Positions 31,655-43,407 of a stretch of 64,000 nt of DNA are shown piece after piece. Source of the stretch: Lantana camara (Eukaryota; Streptophyta; Magnoliopsida; Lamiales; Verbenaceae); contig CM074865.1 of the NCBI GenBank assembly GCA_037501455.1, positions 10,577,001-10,641,000 on the forward strand. The letters are read 5' to 3'. The position numbers and the translations under genes are program-made. The notes under the pieces are model-generated. The model was not told where the DNA came from. It did not search any database and was given only the letters and a program-made list of their open reading frames with translations. Each line of letters starts with the position of its first letter. Positions within the stretch are counted from its first letter, which is position 1.

Positions 31655-31980
31655 TTCTGGTTCTGATTTGGAATGATCAACATCGGACAAGAATGTGCAT
31701 ATATATGTGTGTGTGAATATAAGCAAGAAACATGGATTTTGAATGGAATTATTGGTTCTGGTTTTGGATTTTTGGCTGTGATTTCAGTGAGTTTCAGTTT
31801 GAGTGTAATTTTGTTCTGTGTCTGGTTCAGAATGATCTGAGTCTGCTGTCGGCTAAGAATGGCCACATATGCATATTTGTGTGTGTGTGTTGATGAATGT
31901 AAGCAAGAAAATTGTTTTTGCACGAAATATTTTTGCTTGGGTTTTGCATTTTGAAATGTAATTTCAGTGACATGGCAAAT
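31655..31980 (+). repeat. Imperfect tandem duplication (~170 bp)
   Basis: GGTTCTGATTTGGAATGATC, then a GTGTGTGTG run and AAGCAAGAAA at about 31656-31730, recur as GGTTCAGAATGATC, then a GTGTGTGTG run and AAGCAAGAAA at about 31825-31910. It lies inside the PIF/Harbinger-like element. Confidence 0.6.
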
Positions 31981-32415
31981 TTGCAGCTCAGATGATTTCT
32001 GTTGTGCTTTGTTTTCTTTGTCTCTTTGATTGTTCTGTGTGTGTGTCTTCTTCTTTTGCTTTAATTTGGGATGATTTTTCAGACAATGAGGGGTTCAGTT
32101 TGTTGACGGTTCCTACTAATGGTAGTTGCTTTCCCAAATATTCAAACACGAGAATGAGGATTTTGGAGGTTTTATATTGAGAAAAATAATTAGAATGAAT
32201 AGGTAAAAAGTAACTATCAGTATTTAGTTCTGGTTTTTGGATTTTTAGCAGTGATTTCATTGAGCTACGGTTTAAGTGTAATAAGTTGATTTTTATGAAA
32301 TATGTGCTTTGTGCTGAAGAGATAGTTGTCTTGTCTTCGGATGAATGTTATCTCAGTTCTTCGTTGGGTTTAAATGTAATTTATTTTGTTTGTTTCTTTA
32401 CTAATCTTTTCAAGC

Positions 32416-32555
32416 AATGAAGGGCTTGACCTATCAACAGTCGAGGGATTGCAAAAAAGGTGAAGAAAGTTGGGCTTCCTGCTGCGTATCAGATCAAAGA
32501 TTGTGGAGCGAGTCGACATTGCCCCAGTTGCCACTACCTCATCGATAATAGTGAT
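32416..32555 (+). pseudogene. NAC044/SOG1-type NAC N-terminal exon fragment
   Basis: After a one-base frame change near 32455 the frame reads VKKVGLPAAYQIKDCGASRH, then CPSCHYLIDNSD, and ends at a GT donor (32556). The zinc-ribbon-like C..H..CPSC.YLIDNSD motif and the preceding QIKDCGA match the N-terminal extension of SOG1, NAC044 and NAC085, plant DNA-damage NAC regulators, just before the NAC domain. The NAC domain itself is absent. The upstream residues in the other frame (STVEGLQK) also fit. This is a captured, frame-shifted exon inside the transposon. Confidence 0.66.
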
Positions 32556-32802
32556 GTAAGCTCGAAATTTTCAGTTGATATTGGTAACTATTGGTTTTTC
32601 CAGTCATGAACTTTAGTTTTCGTGCTAAATGTTTATCTGATTCGAAGTAAGTTAATAAAAACAGCTAGCTCGATTTCTGTTCTACTCTTACCATGTTTGT
32701 AGAAATGGGAGAAATTTTTGAATTTTTCCGAGGGATAATTATGGCATAACTTAAGGTTTGGCTTAATTACACAAACCTCCCCCTGATGTTTGACAAATCT
32801 GT

Positions 32803-33011
32803 GTGGATGTCCAAACCACTGTAAATCGAAGGATGGTCTATGATATAGTGAAGTCTTTACCCCTCACGTTGACGAGGAACGAAAAGGTTAGAGCAGCTAG
32901 TGCACTCATCAAACAGCAGACCAACTTGACATGTTTTTCGAACTACCCGAAGAGGAGAAATGTGACCTCGTTTACATGGCTCTCGCAAGCGATGGATGGC
33001 CAGCAGTTTGA
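32803..33011 (+). pseudogene. Unrecognised captured coding fragment
   Basis: One frame gives MVYDIVKSLPLTLTRNEKVR, then AASALIKQQTNL. After a frame change near 32930 another gives DMFFELPEEEKCDLVYMALA and SDGWPAV before TGA at 33009-33011. The join is natural and the composition is protein-like, so a formerly continuous C-terminal exon is likely. I cannot name the family. Confidence 0.4.
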
Positions 33012-34148
33012 AGCACAAACAATCTGAAACTGACCTTTTGACTGGGTAGTATTATTGTTTTGTTATGCTTGGAGTAGATGTGTTGTTATATTTTTGATGG
33101 AGTTATATATTATGAAACTCTCATTTTGTAACTAATATTACTGGCATTTGTAGTTAAGAGTATGGGGTTATGTCTTTTTTTTTTAATAAGGACAAATTCA
33201 GGGTTATGTAGTTAAGAGTATGGGGCTTTGGTCAATTATGAAATTTATCACTTCCATTCTATCATGCTGAAGGTGTTTGGTACCTGAACTAAGAAACGCA
33301 GGTTTTTTAATGTAGGGATATCATGCATATTGCAGGTTAGGAGTTCTTACTGAAACCATTTTTGGTATTATGAGTCATGGCAAACCAATCTACCAATAGA
33401 TTATTGGTGCTTTTTGGTCAGTCCACAACTGACCTTCAATATTTGCCTTATTCAAAAAATATTTACCTTAGCACAACCAAGAAGCTCTCAGATTTGAGCC
33501 GATGTAGAACTCTCTTATGTTGATGGTGACTCTACTGTGAGAGCATGGAGTAAATTAATGGGGAGAAACTAATTTCTAACCATTTGGCACAATTTTTAAT
33601 ATTGGGGTAATATTGTCATTTACATATTAACCAACTGATTATTAACCATGAAAGTAAAGAGTATTAACTTTTTTGACTATCTTGGATAAATCATAACCAA
33701 TAAAAGTAAAAAGTCCACTAGACTAAATAGCCCAAATATTTTCAAAAAATAAACCATTACCAATGGATAGTAAACAAGAAAAGTAAAGGCTCCCTTAGTG
33801 AAATAATTATACATACACACATTTAATAGTTTGAAAATTATACGAGACACCCATGAATTAGGGTTCTTTTAAATTTTTGATGATACCATCAAATTTTTAA
33901 TTTGATTTTCCTATTTTGCCCCTTCATTTAACAATTTTTTATTTTAAGAACTACCCCTAATTATATTTGAATTGATATTGAAAATATGAACGTAATAAAT
34001 TAAATTATTAATAAATATAAATGATATATATTAAATTATATATAATAAATCTAAATTTAATAATTAAATATAATAAATCTATTATTATAAAATATAATAA
34101 TAAATCTATATAATCTTAAATTTAGAATATATATATATATATATATCC

Positions 34149-34498
34149 TGCTCCACCTCCGTACCCTCTCCCCCAACGACATCTTACAACCGAAGCAGCA
34201 CCGCCGCCGCAGGCCGTCCGATCTATTTGCAGTACCGTCGCCGAGCCGTTGCCACCCCGAGAAAGCACCACCACCGCACAAACACAACACAGATCCACGT
34301 TCAGATCTACAATTGGTGTGCGGTGGTGGTGCTGCGTCAAGCGGTGGCGACGGTGGTGTTGAGTGGGTCGGCGTCGGATAGCGGTGGTGGTGCTTTGTCG
34401 GGATAGCATCGGCGAGCAGCGGCGGTGCTGTGTTGGTCGGACGGCGTGCAGCGGTCGTAGGACGCCGTGGGGATGGGTTACAGTGGGGGACCGGTGGT
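34149..34498. other. GC-rich core between TA runs in the Mutator-like element
   Basis: About 350 bases rich in GGTGGTGG/CCACCACC trinucleotides, flanked by (AT)n at about 34124-34147 and 34499-34520. It resembles a captured gene 5' region or low-complexity coding DNA. Open frames on both strands reflect composition only. Confidence 0.45.
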
Positions 34499-35034
34499 GT
34501 ATATATATATATATATATTGTACGGATATGCAATATATATATATATATGTATATATATGTAACGTAATATATATGATATATAAATATATAATATATATAA
34601 ATATTAGTTTAGTATATATATTAATTATATATTATAACTCTTCAAATATATACACATTTTTAAATATTATATTTAACACATTAAATTTAGATCTATTATA
34701 TATAATTTAATATTTAAAATAAACAAAATCATATCATTTTATATTAGTTAATAAATTAATTTATTAAATTTAATTTTTCAATAACAATTTAAATATAATT
34801 AGGGGTTAATTCTTGAAATAAAAATTATTATATTAAATGCAGGGATAAAGTATGAAAATCAAGTTAAAAGTTTGATGATGTCATCAAAAATTTAAGAGAA
34901 TCCTAATTCTCGGGTGTTTTGTGTAATTTTCAAACTCCTTAATGGGTGTATGTGTAATTTTTTTATTAAGAGGGTCACAAGTTGTAGTTTTTAATACTCC
35001 TATGGGGTCTATATGTAATTAACCCTATTTTAAA

Positions 35035-35810
35035 ATATTAATTTAGTACATGGACACTTAGCATTGGTATACGACACTTTTAAAAAAATATCATTTTATC
35101 GTGTCGATACTCTTCTCCTCTCAAAAAGAAAATTTAAAAAAAGAATTTATGTTATCGTATTTCTATCGTGTTCATATCACTATATTTGTATCTGTACGTC
35201 ATAAATAGTAACATATAACAATGTTATACATTACATTAATTTAATAAAATGATTAGTAACGCCCGGATAACCACATTAAAATTTTATTGTATTTTTACTT
35301 AATGAGTGCCTAACCTAGTATATATCTTTAATGTAACTATTATGACATTATAAATAATTTAGAGTTGGATGCGCTACGAAAGGTTTTAGGCATGATAATC
35401 GATATTACACATGGCGGTAAATTTGAGATTCGAACAATAGATATCGAAAATTTTCATTTTCAATTTTAACTAATTCCAAATGTTTTAAATAGTCCAAAGT
35501 TATGGTTTCAAATTGACCTCGAATTGTTATACGACTCGAAACGTTAGAATTTCTTTCATTCAAATGTACTTTGATTCAATTGAAGCAATCGTATTTAAGT
35601 GGGACAAAAACAAACGTTAACACTAAACATCCAAAGTCTTACAAAAGTTGAGAATTAGTAATTATATTCGGAATCCGTTGGTAATATACCAACGCCCTTC
35701 AATACAACACTATAGAAATATTATTGATTCTTTTTTAATACTAACCATAAGCCGGCCCCAAAAATACAGTAAAATGTTTTGTACATAATACTCGTGAATG
35801 TGCGTAAATA
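35035..35810. other. AT-rich intergenic, no gene recognised
   Basis: No coding or element ends found. A segment near 35180-35205 (TGTACGTCATAA) inversely resembles 15012-15030, a possible short dispersed repeat. Confidence 0.4.
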
Positions 35811-35814
35811 ACGG

Positions 35815-36086
35815 ATGCAGAAACTGGAGATTGAGATTGATTCCAGAGTGGTTGTTCAGCTCGTCAATACGGTTGATACCTGATACCACCCGTTGGGGTA
35901 CATCATTGAAGATTGTACATCATTTTTGAGACGATCGTGGCAAGTGGCATTGAAACACATCATTGACGGCTGTCTTGTTTGGAGCGACCCACCTGAAGGG
36001 ATACAGCGTCTCCTTCTTGAGGAGAGCTTGGGGGTTCTGGTGAATTAGTTTTTTGTCTTTGTTCCTGTCTTACCAAAAAAAAAAAA
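35815..36086 (+). mobile_element. 5'-truncated LINE 3' end (RNase H tail and poly(A))
   Basis: The frame reads LEIEIDSRVVVQLVN, then HPLGYIIEDCTSFLRR and DPPEGIQRLLLEESLGVLVN before a stop. This is the C-terminal RNase H-like tail of plant L1-type LINEs. It is followed by a short 3' UTR and 13 A's at about 36074-36086. One in-frame stop breaks it. Upstream domains are missing; no target duplication was identified. Confidence 0.6.
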
Positions 36087-36210
36087 TGGTATTCAATGGG
36101 CTTCCGGGTAATGTGAGAATTAGGGTTTAGGCTTAATAGTTCAAAACTTGATTAAAGTGAGATTTAGATTCTAGGGTTTAGGCTTAATAGTTCAAAACTA
36201 TATTAATTTT

Positions 36211-36490
36211 AACGGGCCGTTTGAGATCCCTGGGCACTATTAGAGTTGCGTCATTTTGAAGTTTGCATTTACAAAAATGTCCTCAAGGACTATATTGTTG
36301 AATATATTTAGTTTTTTTTTTATTTTATTTTTTAACACACACATGACACACCCCAAGTGGTCAGAGGATTTGAACCCGGCTCATTGCCTTTGAGAATCAA
36401 CCCTCAAACCACGAATATATTTAGTTGAAGGGTCATTTTGTTAGAATATGAAAAGTGTAGAAATTATTTTGTAATTATTTTCATTATTAA
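36211..36490. mobile_element. Diverged third member of the Mutator-like MITE family
   Basis: GTTTGAGATCCCTGGGC, GGACTATATTGTTGA and GAAGGGTCATTTTGT align in order with the interior of the MITE at 8155-8530. Its terminal repeats are no longer recognisable. It is split by the SINE at 36312-36412. Confidence 0.55.
36312..36412 (-). mobile_element. Short SINE (101 bp) with 12-bp target duplication
   Basis: The exact duplication GAATATATTTAG lies at 36300-36311 and 36413-36424. On the minus strand the insert opens GTGGTTTGAGGG, carries the tRNA-type internal promoter B box GGTTCAAATCC, and ends in an A-rich tail. This is the layout of a Pol III SINE. Confidence 0.8.
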
Positions 36491-36661
36491 AAAAAATTAA
36501 ATATTTGTATACATTTGGAAATATATTAAATCATTAAATACTAAATATTTAATTTAAACATATAAATCATTTCACCATTTAAAATTTCATTTAAAATGCT
36601 CATACACTAAGATATATACATACATATAAATCATTTCACCATTTTACATACATACATAGAT

Positions 36662-36694
<33 letters not shown>

Positions 36695-36699
36695 ACCCA

Positions 36700-37200
36700 C
36701 ACACCGAAAAAGAAATGTAGCAAACGCAGCACCGCCGGCCGAATCCCACCACAACGCGGGGCTGCCGCCGCACCGTCACTGTACCGCCGCCGCACCGCCC
36801 CGAAGCACAATAACACCACCGTTGCAACCCTGCCCCTACACACGACGCCACTGCCTCCCTCACCAACCCACCACCGTCACTACCAAAATTGAATTCCAAT
36901 TTTCTGCCGCTGCAGCCGCCCATCCCAAATCGCCTGCAAGTCCACCGCCGCCCTCGCCGCCATGTCTCTTTGCCTATCCAGATACGAATTTGGATCTGAA
37001 ATTTTGTTTTTGTGTGTAGAAAGGGAAAGATGTGGTGGTGTGCTGTTGGTGGTGTGTTGGTGGTTGCTGACAGTGGTGGAGCTAGGTTGGCGTTGGGGAA
37101 GCGGTTGACGGTGTGGTGGAGGGTTTGCGTTAGGGAAGGGGGAGGGGGTGTATTCTTTTTGTTTTTGATTTTTTTTTATTTGTTTAAATTTTAAAAATTA
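36700..37200. other. GC-rich island next to TA/CA microsatellites
   Basis: Follows (CA)n and (TA)n at about 36662-36694. Rich in CCGCCGC and, from 37020, GTGGTGG. Resembles the 5' end of a plant gene, but no supported coding exon follows. Confidence 0.35.
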
Positions 37201-37551
37201 TGTATTAATAAATTTTTATATTTTAAATAAAAAATAAAGTTATTGAGGGCATTTTCGGAAATTCACACATCAATGCCAAGGTGGAGCAGTTTAATGATGT
37301 GGACATGGGGGGTTTGGGCCATGTCATAATTTTTGACATGTAAGATGGTTTTGGAGTGTTGTCATCGGACAAGTCAGCCAAGTTGCCACGTGTCCATACT
37401 CTCCGGTGGTCTACAGTGGAATCCGGTGAGCATTGTCCCAAAATTGACAGAATTTTAGCGTTAATGGACTTTTTTGTCGCCGGAAAATTTAGTGTCCCGA
37501 AAACGCTAGTTCGGGATAGTTGGTATCCGGATTTTGCATTTTGCCCCTGAC
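37201..37551. other. Non-coding DNA between the GC-rich island and the DUF247 fragment
   Basis: A mixed-composition stretch with no frame I recognise. It looks like dispersed intergenic sequence, but no element ends were found. Confidence 0.35.
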
Positions 37552-37676
37552 ATTTTTTATGATGTGAAGATGAGGATTGACTGCCATTGTCGAAGCAAGG
37601 CGAAGACATGGATGGCTGAGTTGGGTTACACTTACTTTCGTAACCCCTGGTCTGCTATTGCTCTCTTCAGCACTGC
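37552..37676 (+). pseudogene. DUF247/UPF0481 protein C-terminus, part 1
   Basis: APDIFYDVKMRIDCHCRSKA then KTWMAELGYTYFRNPWSAIA matches the C-terminal W..WMA.L...YF.NPW box of DUF247 proteins, plant membrane-anchored proteins of unclear function. The rest of the gene upstream is absent. The sequence continues at 45052 after the CACTA-like insertion. Confidence 0.68.
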
Positions 37677-37689
37677 TACTACTAGAAAA

Positions 37690-38310
37690 CATGGTTTTTG
37701 CAACCGAAAAATTTCGGTTGCAAATTTAACTGATTTAGCAACCAAAAACCAAAATTTGTCCATTTGGCTTTGCAACCGAATATTCGGTTACCAAATCGGT
37801 TGCAAAATTATTGCAACCGAAATTCAGTTGCAATATTAGATGCAAAAAAAGGTTGAATGGTCAACATTTTTTAATGTATTTGCAACAGAAAATTAAGTTG
37901 CTAATTCGGTTGCAAAAAATAATGAAAATAGTCAAACCTGGTCAAAGTATTTGCAACAAAAAATTCGGTTGCAAAATCAGTTGTACAAGAATTGCAACCG
38001 AAATGCGACCAAAATTTTCGGCTGCAAAATTATTAAAAATAATTTCAAAATTACTTTTGCAACCAAAGTAATTACTTTTGCAAAAGTAATTACTTTTGCA
38101 ACAAAAAATTCGGTTGCGAAGTTTTGAACTAGGTTATGTTAAATTTGCAACCGAAATTCGGTTGCAAAATTTTCATACAACCGCTTTGTAACCGAATTTC
38201 GGTTACAACAATTATTTTATTCGTTATAATTTATAAAAATAGAATAAGTGATATTTTTTTAAAAAATATGTTGCTATTCGGTTGCAAAATGGGTTGCAAA
38301 AGTTTTTTTT
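37690..38310. repeat. Left subterminal repeats of the CACTA-like element
   Basis: Many copies of TTCGGTTGCAA and its inverse, spaced irregularly. These are likely transposase-binding sites. The right counterpart is at about 44620-45040. Confidence 0.85.
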
Positions 38311-38899
38311 CTTTTATTAAATTTAATATATACATAATAATTATTAATTACTCGTTTCGTATAATATATTTGATTAGTAATTATGCACACTCGATGTGTG
38401 TGCCAATAAAACAAAATATTATTATTAAAGTATATTAAAATTAATTTTTATATTAATAAAAATATATAATTATTAAATTATGATAAAAAAATTTGATAAT
38501 ATCATATTAGTAAAAGGAAAAAGATAATAACAATATATAAAAGTTATTAAAAAAAATTATCGAGATGTGGGAGAAAAGAAAGTTACGAGATAATATGTGC
38601 AATAGTAAAATAAATAAATAAATAAAATGTTTCAAACACAAAATAGTGACAGAAAAGAAAAAAGTTTAACAATGAAGGGGCATAAAAGAGAAGAGTCCAA
38701 GACATCAAGACGATTTTTATCTGCCCTCTCACTTAATATAATAGTATAGATGATAATATATATTTTTTTATAAGTTTTTTATATATATAATGTATTATAT
38801 GTAATATCTAAACTATTTTAATGTTGTATAAATAGGATCTAAATTTAAATCATAGTGTAATATAAGTTTTCAATTAAAATGGTAATAAATGTTATAATA
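38311..38899. other. AT-rich spacer in the CACTA-like element
   Basis: No gene or repeat unit recognised. Confidence 0.4.
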
Positions 38900-40240
38900 T
38901 ATAACATATATGTTATGCTTCATAAGATATAATATACATCATAAATTATTATGATGTTATACTTATACAGTGATATGATATATATAATATATATGTACAA
39001 CATTTTGAAAATTGACATAACATGTGATATTATATATGGTGTGTACATGTATCTTATAAGTGATCGACATAATATAATAGCTATAAGGATCTATTAAAAT
39101 AATATAATATATGTAAGTACATATAAATTTATTAAATAGTGTAATATATAACTCTCTCTATATATAATCTATTATATTAAATAATATAATATACAAATAT
39201 AATTAATTACATTTATAATAGATATATAAATCATATGATATAACATAATATAATAATATCTCACTTATTAGTACTAGATAACTATAAGTTATATCAAATG
39301 ATATAATTTGTAATTTATATTGTTGTAATTACGATAAATTATGTAATAAAGTATAAAATTATGTTTCATAAGATATAATATACATCATAAATCATTAAGA
39401 TGTTATACATAGTGATATCACATCATATAACATATAAGATATTTTCAGTATTGATATAACGAGTAATATTATATATGATATCATATATATGTCATATATG
39501 ACATTTAAAATTGTATAGTGATATCATATTATATGTCGTATATGACATTTAATATTGAGAATTGACATAACACACGATATTATATATGATATGCTAGCGT
39601 AATTTCCACAAGTGATCGCTATAAAAGATATCAAATGGTATAATAGATGACCATACGTCTATTAAATACTTTAATATACTGATATTACATTTATGATCGA
39701 TATTATATATTGATATGATATTATATAATATGTACAACATTTTCAGTATTGATATAATGTGTGATATTATATATATAAGATGCAGAAATGTGGTTTAGAA
39801 GTGATCGGCGACATAATTAATATAACAGCTATAAGGGATCTATTAAAATAATATAATATATGTAATCATATATAACTTCATTAAATACTATATATCTATT
39901 AAATAATATAATAAAAAAATATAATTTACATTTATAATAGATATTGTAAATCATATGATATAATAATGTCTAATAATATCGTACTCATTAATACTATTGT
40001 AATTACTTAAAACTATAGTAAAATTTTAATTAAAAGTTATGCTTTATAAGATTTAATATACATCATAAATTATTATGATGTTATACTTATATAGTGACAT
40101 GATACTATATACTATGTACAACATTTTGAGTATTGACATAACGTGTCATATTATATATAATGTATAAATGTATTTTACAATTGATTGACATAATATAATA
40201 GCTATAAGGATCTATTAAAATACTATAATATATGTAATCA
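38900..40240. repeat. AT-rich degenerate long tandem repeats
   Basis: A block starting TTCATAAGATATAATATACA, then a GTACAACATTTT-like part, then TAATAGCTATAAGGATCTAT recurs, complete or partial, at about 38920, 39367, 39700 and 40040. Units are about 320-440 bases and have diverged by small changes. Confidence 0.65.
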
Positions 40241-40247
40241 CATATAA

Positions 40248-41110
40248 TGTAACACCCCGCATCTTTGAAGCAGGATATGATGTCGTCTTATTGCGATTGG
40301 AACGTTATTTATTTAACTCTGCACTTACTTGAATTGCTTTATTTCATGTTTTAATTGTCTAATTGACTCAATTGCAATCTTATGAAAATATGAGGACTTA
40401 ATTAAAATATGTGTTTTGTACCTATTTGTCATCTAATTCGAATTATGTGGGTAAATTCATATGTTTTAGAAAAGTCACGAACTTAATTGAATTTTAATTT
40501 TAGTGTTTGGGCTTAATTGGAAATTACTTTTTAAATCTTGGGGGTGCTTTTATAATTTTAGAATCTTTAATTGGACTTAATTGATCTTATTGGAAAATTG
40601 AGTACTCAATTGTATGACTTAAACTCTCGAAGGGCTTAATTGCAATTTTGGAAGAGGAGATCCCTTTTTATCCCGAAATCCTTAGCATACTTCTCCTTCT
40701 TTCATTTCCTCTTCTTCCCCTTTCGGTCTTCAACAGCAGCGCAGCAGCCTCCCTCTCGAGATCTTTGCTCCACCGCCACTAGCCATCTTCGCCAGCCACC
40801 TCACCGGCAACACCTCCTTTTCGGCGACACCGCGTCGCCGCCGATTCCTTCCACCCTCTCTCAGATCTGAACAGGGGTGAGCCCTCCACCTGATCCCACC
40901 ATTTCACCACCATCGCCAAGTCTCAGCAGCGGAATCACAGCAGAAACTGGTGGTCACCACCTCTCTCAATCGCCGACAAGAGCTCTTCTCCGGCTACACC
41001 GCATCGCCGCCACCTCTTCGCCAGATGAGGTAAATCTCTTACTTTCGTTACTCTCGTTTAAGTATTTTGAGAAGATGAGTTTCAATAATGGAAGCAAGTG
41101 AGGGTTAGTT
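40248..41110 (+). other. LTR-like 5' start joined to captured DNA
   Basis: Begins TGTAACACCCCGCATC, like the LTR starts TGTAACGCCCC (48440) and TGTAACAGCCCG (inverse of 61208). It continues with a CTCC/GCCACC-rich leader (40690-41030) and a GT donor-like site after CAGATGAG. No matching LTR end or target duplication was found, so it may be a truncated LTR placed upstream of the dehydrogenase exons in the same orientation. Confidence 0.4.
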
Positions 41111-41705
41111 TGCTGAGTTTGATTAATTTCGTTCATCTCTTTCTGGTTCCCGAAATTAAATAGGGTTTGTTAGGTTTTCTCTTTCTTAATTTTACTTGTG
41201 AACTTCCAATTGTAATATATAGCTGCTTATAATATTTGGGGCTTGTTGGCTGATAGAACACTAGTAGAACTTTAGTTGGGTTTCAGAAGTTTAAGCAAGA
41301 CAAAAGGCAAGAATCACATGTTCTTTGTATGACTTACGTTTTTGATGTTATAACTTGTTTAATATGTTTCCTGTATATATAACAGAGTATTTTAAGATTT
41401 TTGTATCTACATAGACAAATGTTGACTAAATTTGTATGAAATTCTGTGTTTTAAAGCTTCACAAGTTCCTGCATCATAATCCATGTTACACGGAATGTTA
41501 TATTGCATTTTCACTTCAAAACGAGCTTATTTGTGGCATGTGAGACTCTATAGCCTTCAGAAAATGAAAGAGGTCTGGGCTTTCTCATATCTAAACATGC
41601 TTTATACAAATTCACCATTTAAAATATAGTCTTGTCAGTTAAAGCTGCCAGAAGTTGGTTCTTTGCATATGCAGACGTATATTTTTTTTTATCTCGAACC
41701 TGCAG

Positions 41706-43407
41706 GGAAGACTGTAATTACCAGTGATCATGCTCTTAATTTGGAATTTGTTCCAGGTTGGATTGCCATAGTTGGAAGTGGTTATATAGGGCTTGAATTT
41801 AGTGACGCGTATACCGCTCTTGGCAGTGAGGTAATTCTAGCAAGCTCTCTCTGATCTTCGACCCTCTGAAACCAACTTCTTCAACAGTTAGCTAGTTTAA
41901 AATAACAACAATAAATAAAATAAAATAAAAAAATAAAGGAAAAAAGGAACAAAAAACATATAGTTTGTCTAACTTTAATTTTGTCTTTTATTGATGGAAT
42001 TACTCATAATGTCAAAATGAAAGAAAGAGATCGAGAACGCCATAGAACCTTCATCTCACTGTTTTGTCGGAACACTCTAACCTCCTTTGCTTAGTTGCTT
42101 AGCTGCATATTTGCTATGCTTTTCTCGTGAAGAATTTTATCCGACAAGCACAAAATATTCTTTCATTTGTTAAGTTTCAGTTGATTGAAAGTTAAATTAG
42201 ACATTTTGCAATATATTTGCTTTGAATAATAAAATATTAAATACTGATCTACTTAATATCAAAACACAAATTCAGCTACTGCTTTCTTTCCCTACTTTAA
42301 TGAGTGAGACATCATTGTTTTTTTTTTTTTTACAATTTCCTATTTATTTTGTAATTTATTCCTCTTACAAACAATTTCACCTCAATGCTGAATTACCTCT
42401 CTTTCAGCATTACTGTCAATATATCATCCTGCAAATCTCCCGAAGCAACTAATTAGCGATTACTATTGTATAGGTCACATTCATTGAAGCACTAGATCAA
42501 TTAATGCCTGGATTTGATCCCGAGATAGGCAAATTAGCTCAAAGAGTTCTGATAAATCCACGAAAAATTGATTATCACACCGGAGTATTTGCAGCTAAGG
42601 TATTGACTCACTATTCATGTTGCATATACAAATCTTTCAGTTGAATTTTGATACTTTTGGAAGGTAACTCCTGCAAAAGATGGAAAGCCAGTGACTATCA
42701 AGCTTATTGATGCCAAGACGAAAGAACCTAAGGATATATTGGAGGTAATAAATGTTCTTTCTAGCCTTCTTCAATAAAAACAAATGCACATTCCCAGCCC
42801 CTGTGTCTCCCCCCCATCCCCAACAATGATTAGAGAAAGTAAATGAGGTCTTGGTATTGTCACATTGTCATGTAACTGATCGAACAACTCAAAATTTAAA
42901 ACCAAGAGAGCAGGTATATTTAGTTTGGAAAACAAATCAAGCTCCTTGAGTAGGTCATTCTGCAGGCTTGTTGATTTCTTTCAATTTATGTTACTTTCAT
43001 AAAGGAATTTTCTTAAGTCTGAGCATAGCTGGAGCATCTTATTTCGTAATATTACATTATCACCTGTGCATGTAGCCATTAATTAAGGATATATTTGAAT
43101 GTACTTAATGAATTAAGAGAACTGTTAAATTGATTAGCTCCCAACAGTCGAGAGCCCTTAACTGATTTCTTAGCCTTGGAAACGTAGATTGTTCTCTGAA
43201 TTTCATTCATCGTTCTCCTCATGCATCTTTTGTAGCCACTGAATTTTACTTATGCACTGAACATAGAGGTGTAATTCATCATGATTATTCCGTTTCCTTC
43301 ACTTTTGTGGTTTAGAGCAATCTAATAATTTGTTTGTGCTGTAGGTTGATACCGCGTTAATTGCAACTGGACGGGCTCCATTTACAAAAGGTCTAGGCCT
43401 GAAGAAT
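41706..43407 (+). pseudogene. Four exons of plastidial dihydrolipoyl dehydrogenase, captured in the CACTA-like element
   Basis: Exons are 41706-41830 ([39 protein letters not shown]), 42474-42599 ([20 protein letters not shown]), 42664-42744 ([20 protein letters not shown]) and 43345-43407 (VDTALIATGRAPFTKGLGLK). All have GT-AG introns and all join in frame without a stop. The enzyme is the E3 subunit of the plastid pyruvate dehydrogenase complex. These exons cover the NAD-binding GxGxxG region only. The FAD-binding N-terminus with its redox disulfide and the C-terminal dimerisation domain are absent. I saw no further exon before the right subterminal repeats. Conserved splicing and frame imply recent capture as genomic DNA, not cDNA. 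Confidence 0.88.

Larger units (their letters stand above)
30623..33794. mobile_element. PIF/Harbinger-like element (3.17 kb) with host gene fragments
   Basis: Ends GGGAGTCTTTACTTTT and, inverted, GGGAGCCTTTACTTTT. The flanking TTA occurs at 30620-30622 and 33795-33797; a 3-base TTA duplication and GG-led ends are typical of PIF/Harbinger. It splits the Mutator-like left terminal repeat cleanly. Inside are 5' UTR-like exons with GT donors (for example after CGAAG at about 31008), a NAC-type exon and a second coding fragment, all plus-strand. No transposase or MYB-like partner was recognised, so it is non-autonomous. Confidence 0.82.
30564..35025. mobile_element. Mutator-like element interrupted by a PIF/Harbinger-like element
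   Basis: Left end GGGTTAATAACTAATAGACC, right end inverted GGGTTAATTACATATAGACC. The 9-base duplication TATTTTAAA is exact at 30555-30563 and 35026-35034. The terminal repeat continues for about 200 bases: its first 59 bases are at 30564-30622 and the rest resumes at 33798, matching the inverse of 34745-34965. Without the inserted element it would be about 1.29 kb. No transposase. Confidence 0.88.

Noticed and set aside
34057..34533. 158-codon Pro/Thr-rich frame
   Set aside because: It starts and ends in TA microsatellites and runs through a GC-rich low-complexity core.
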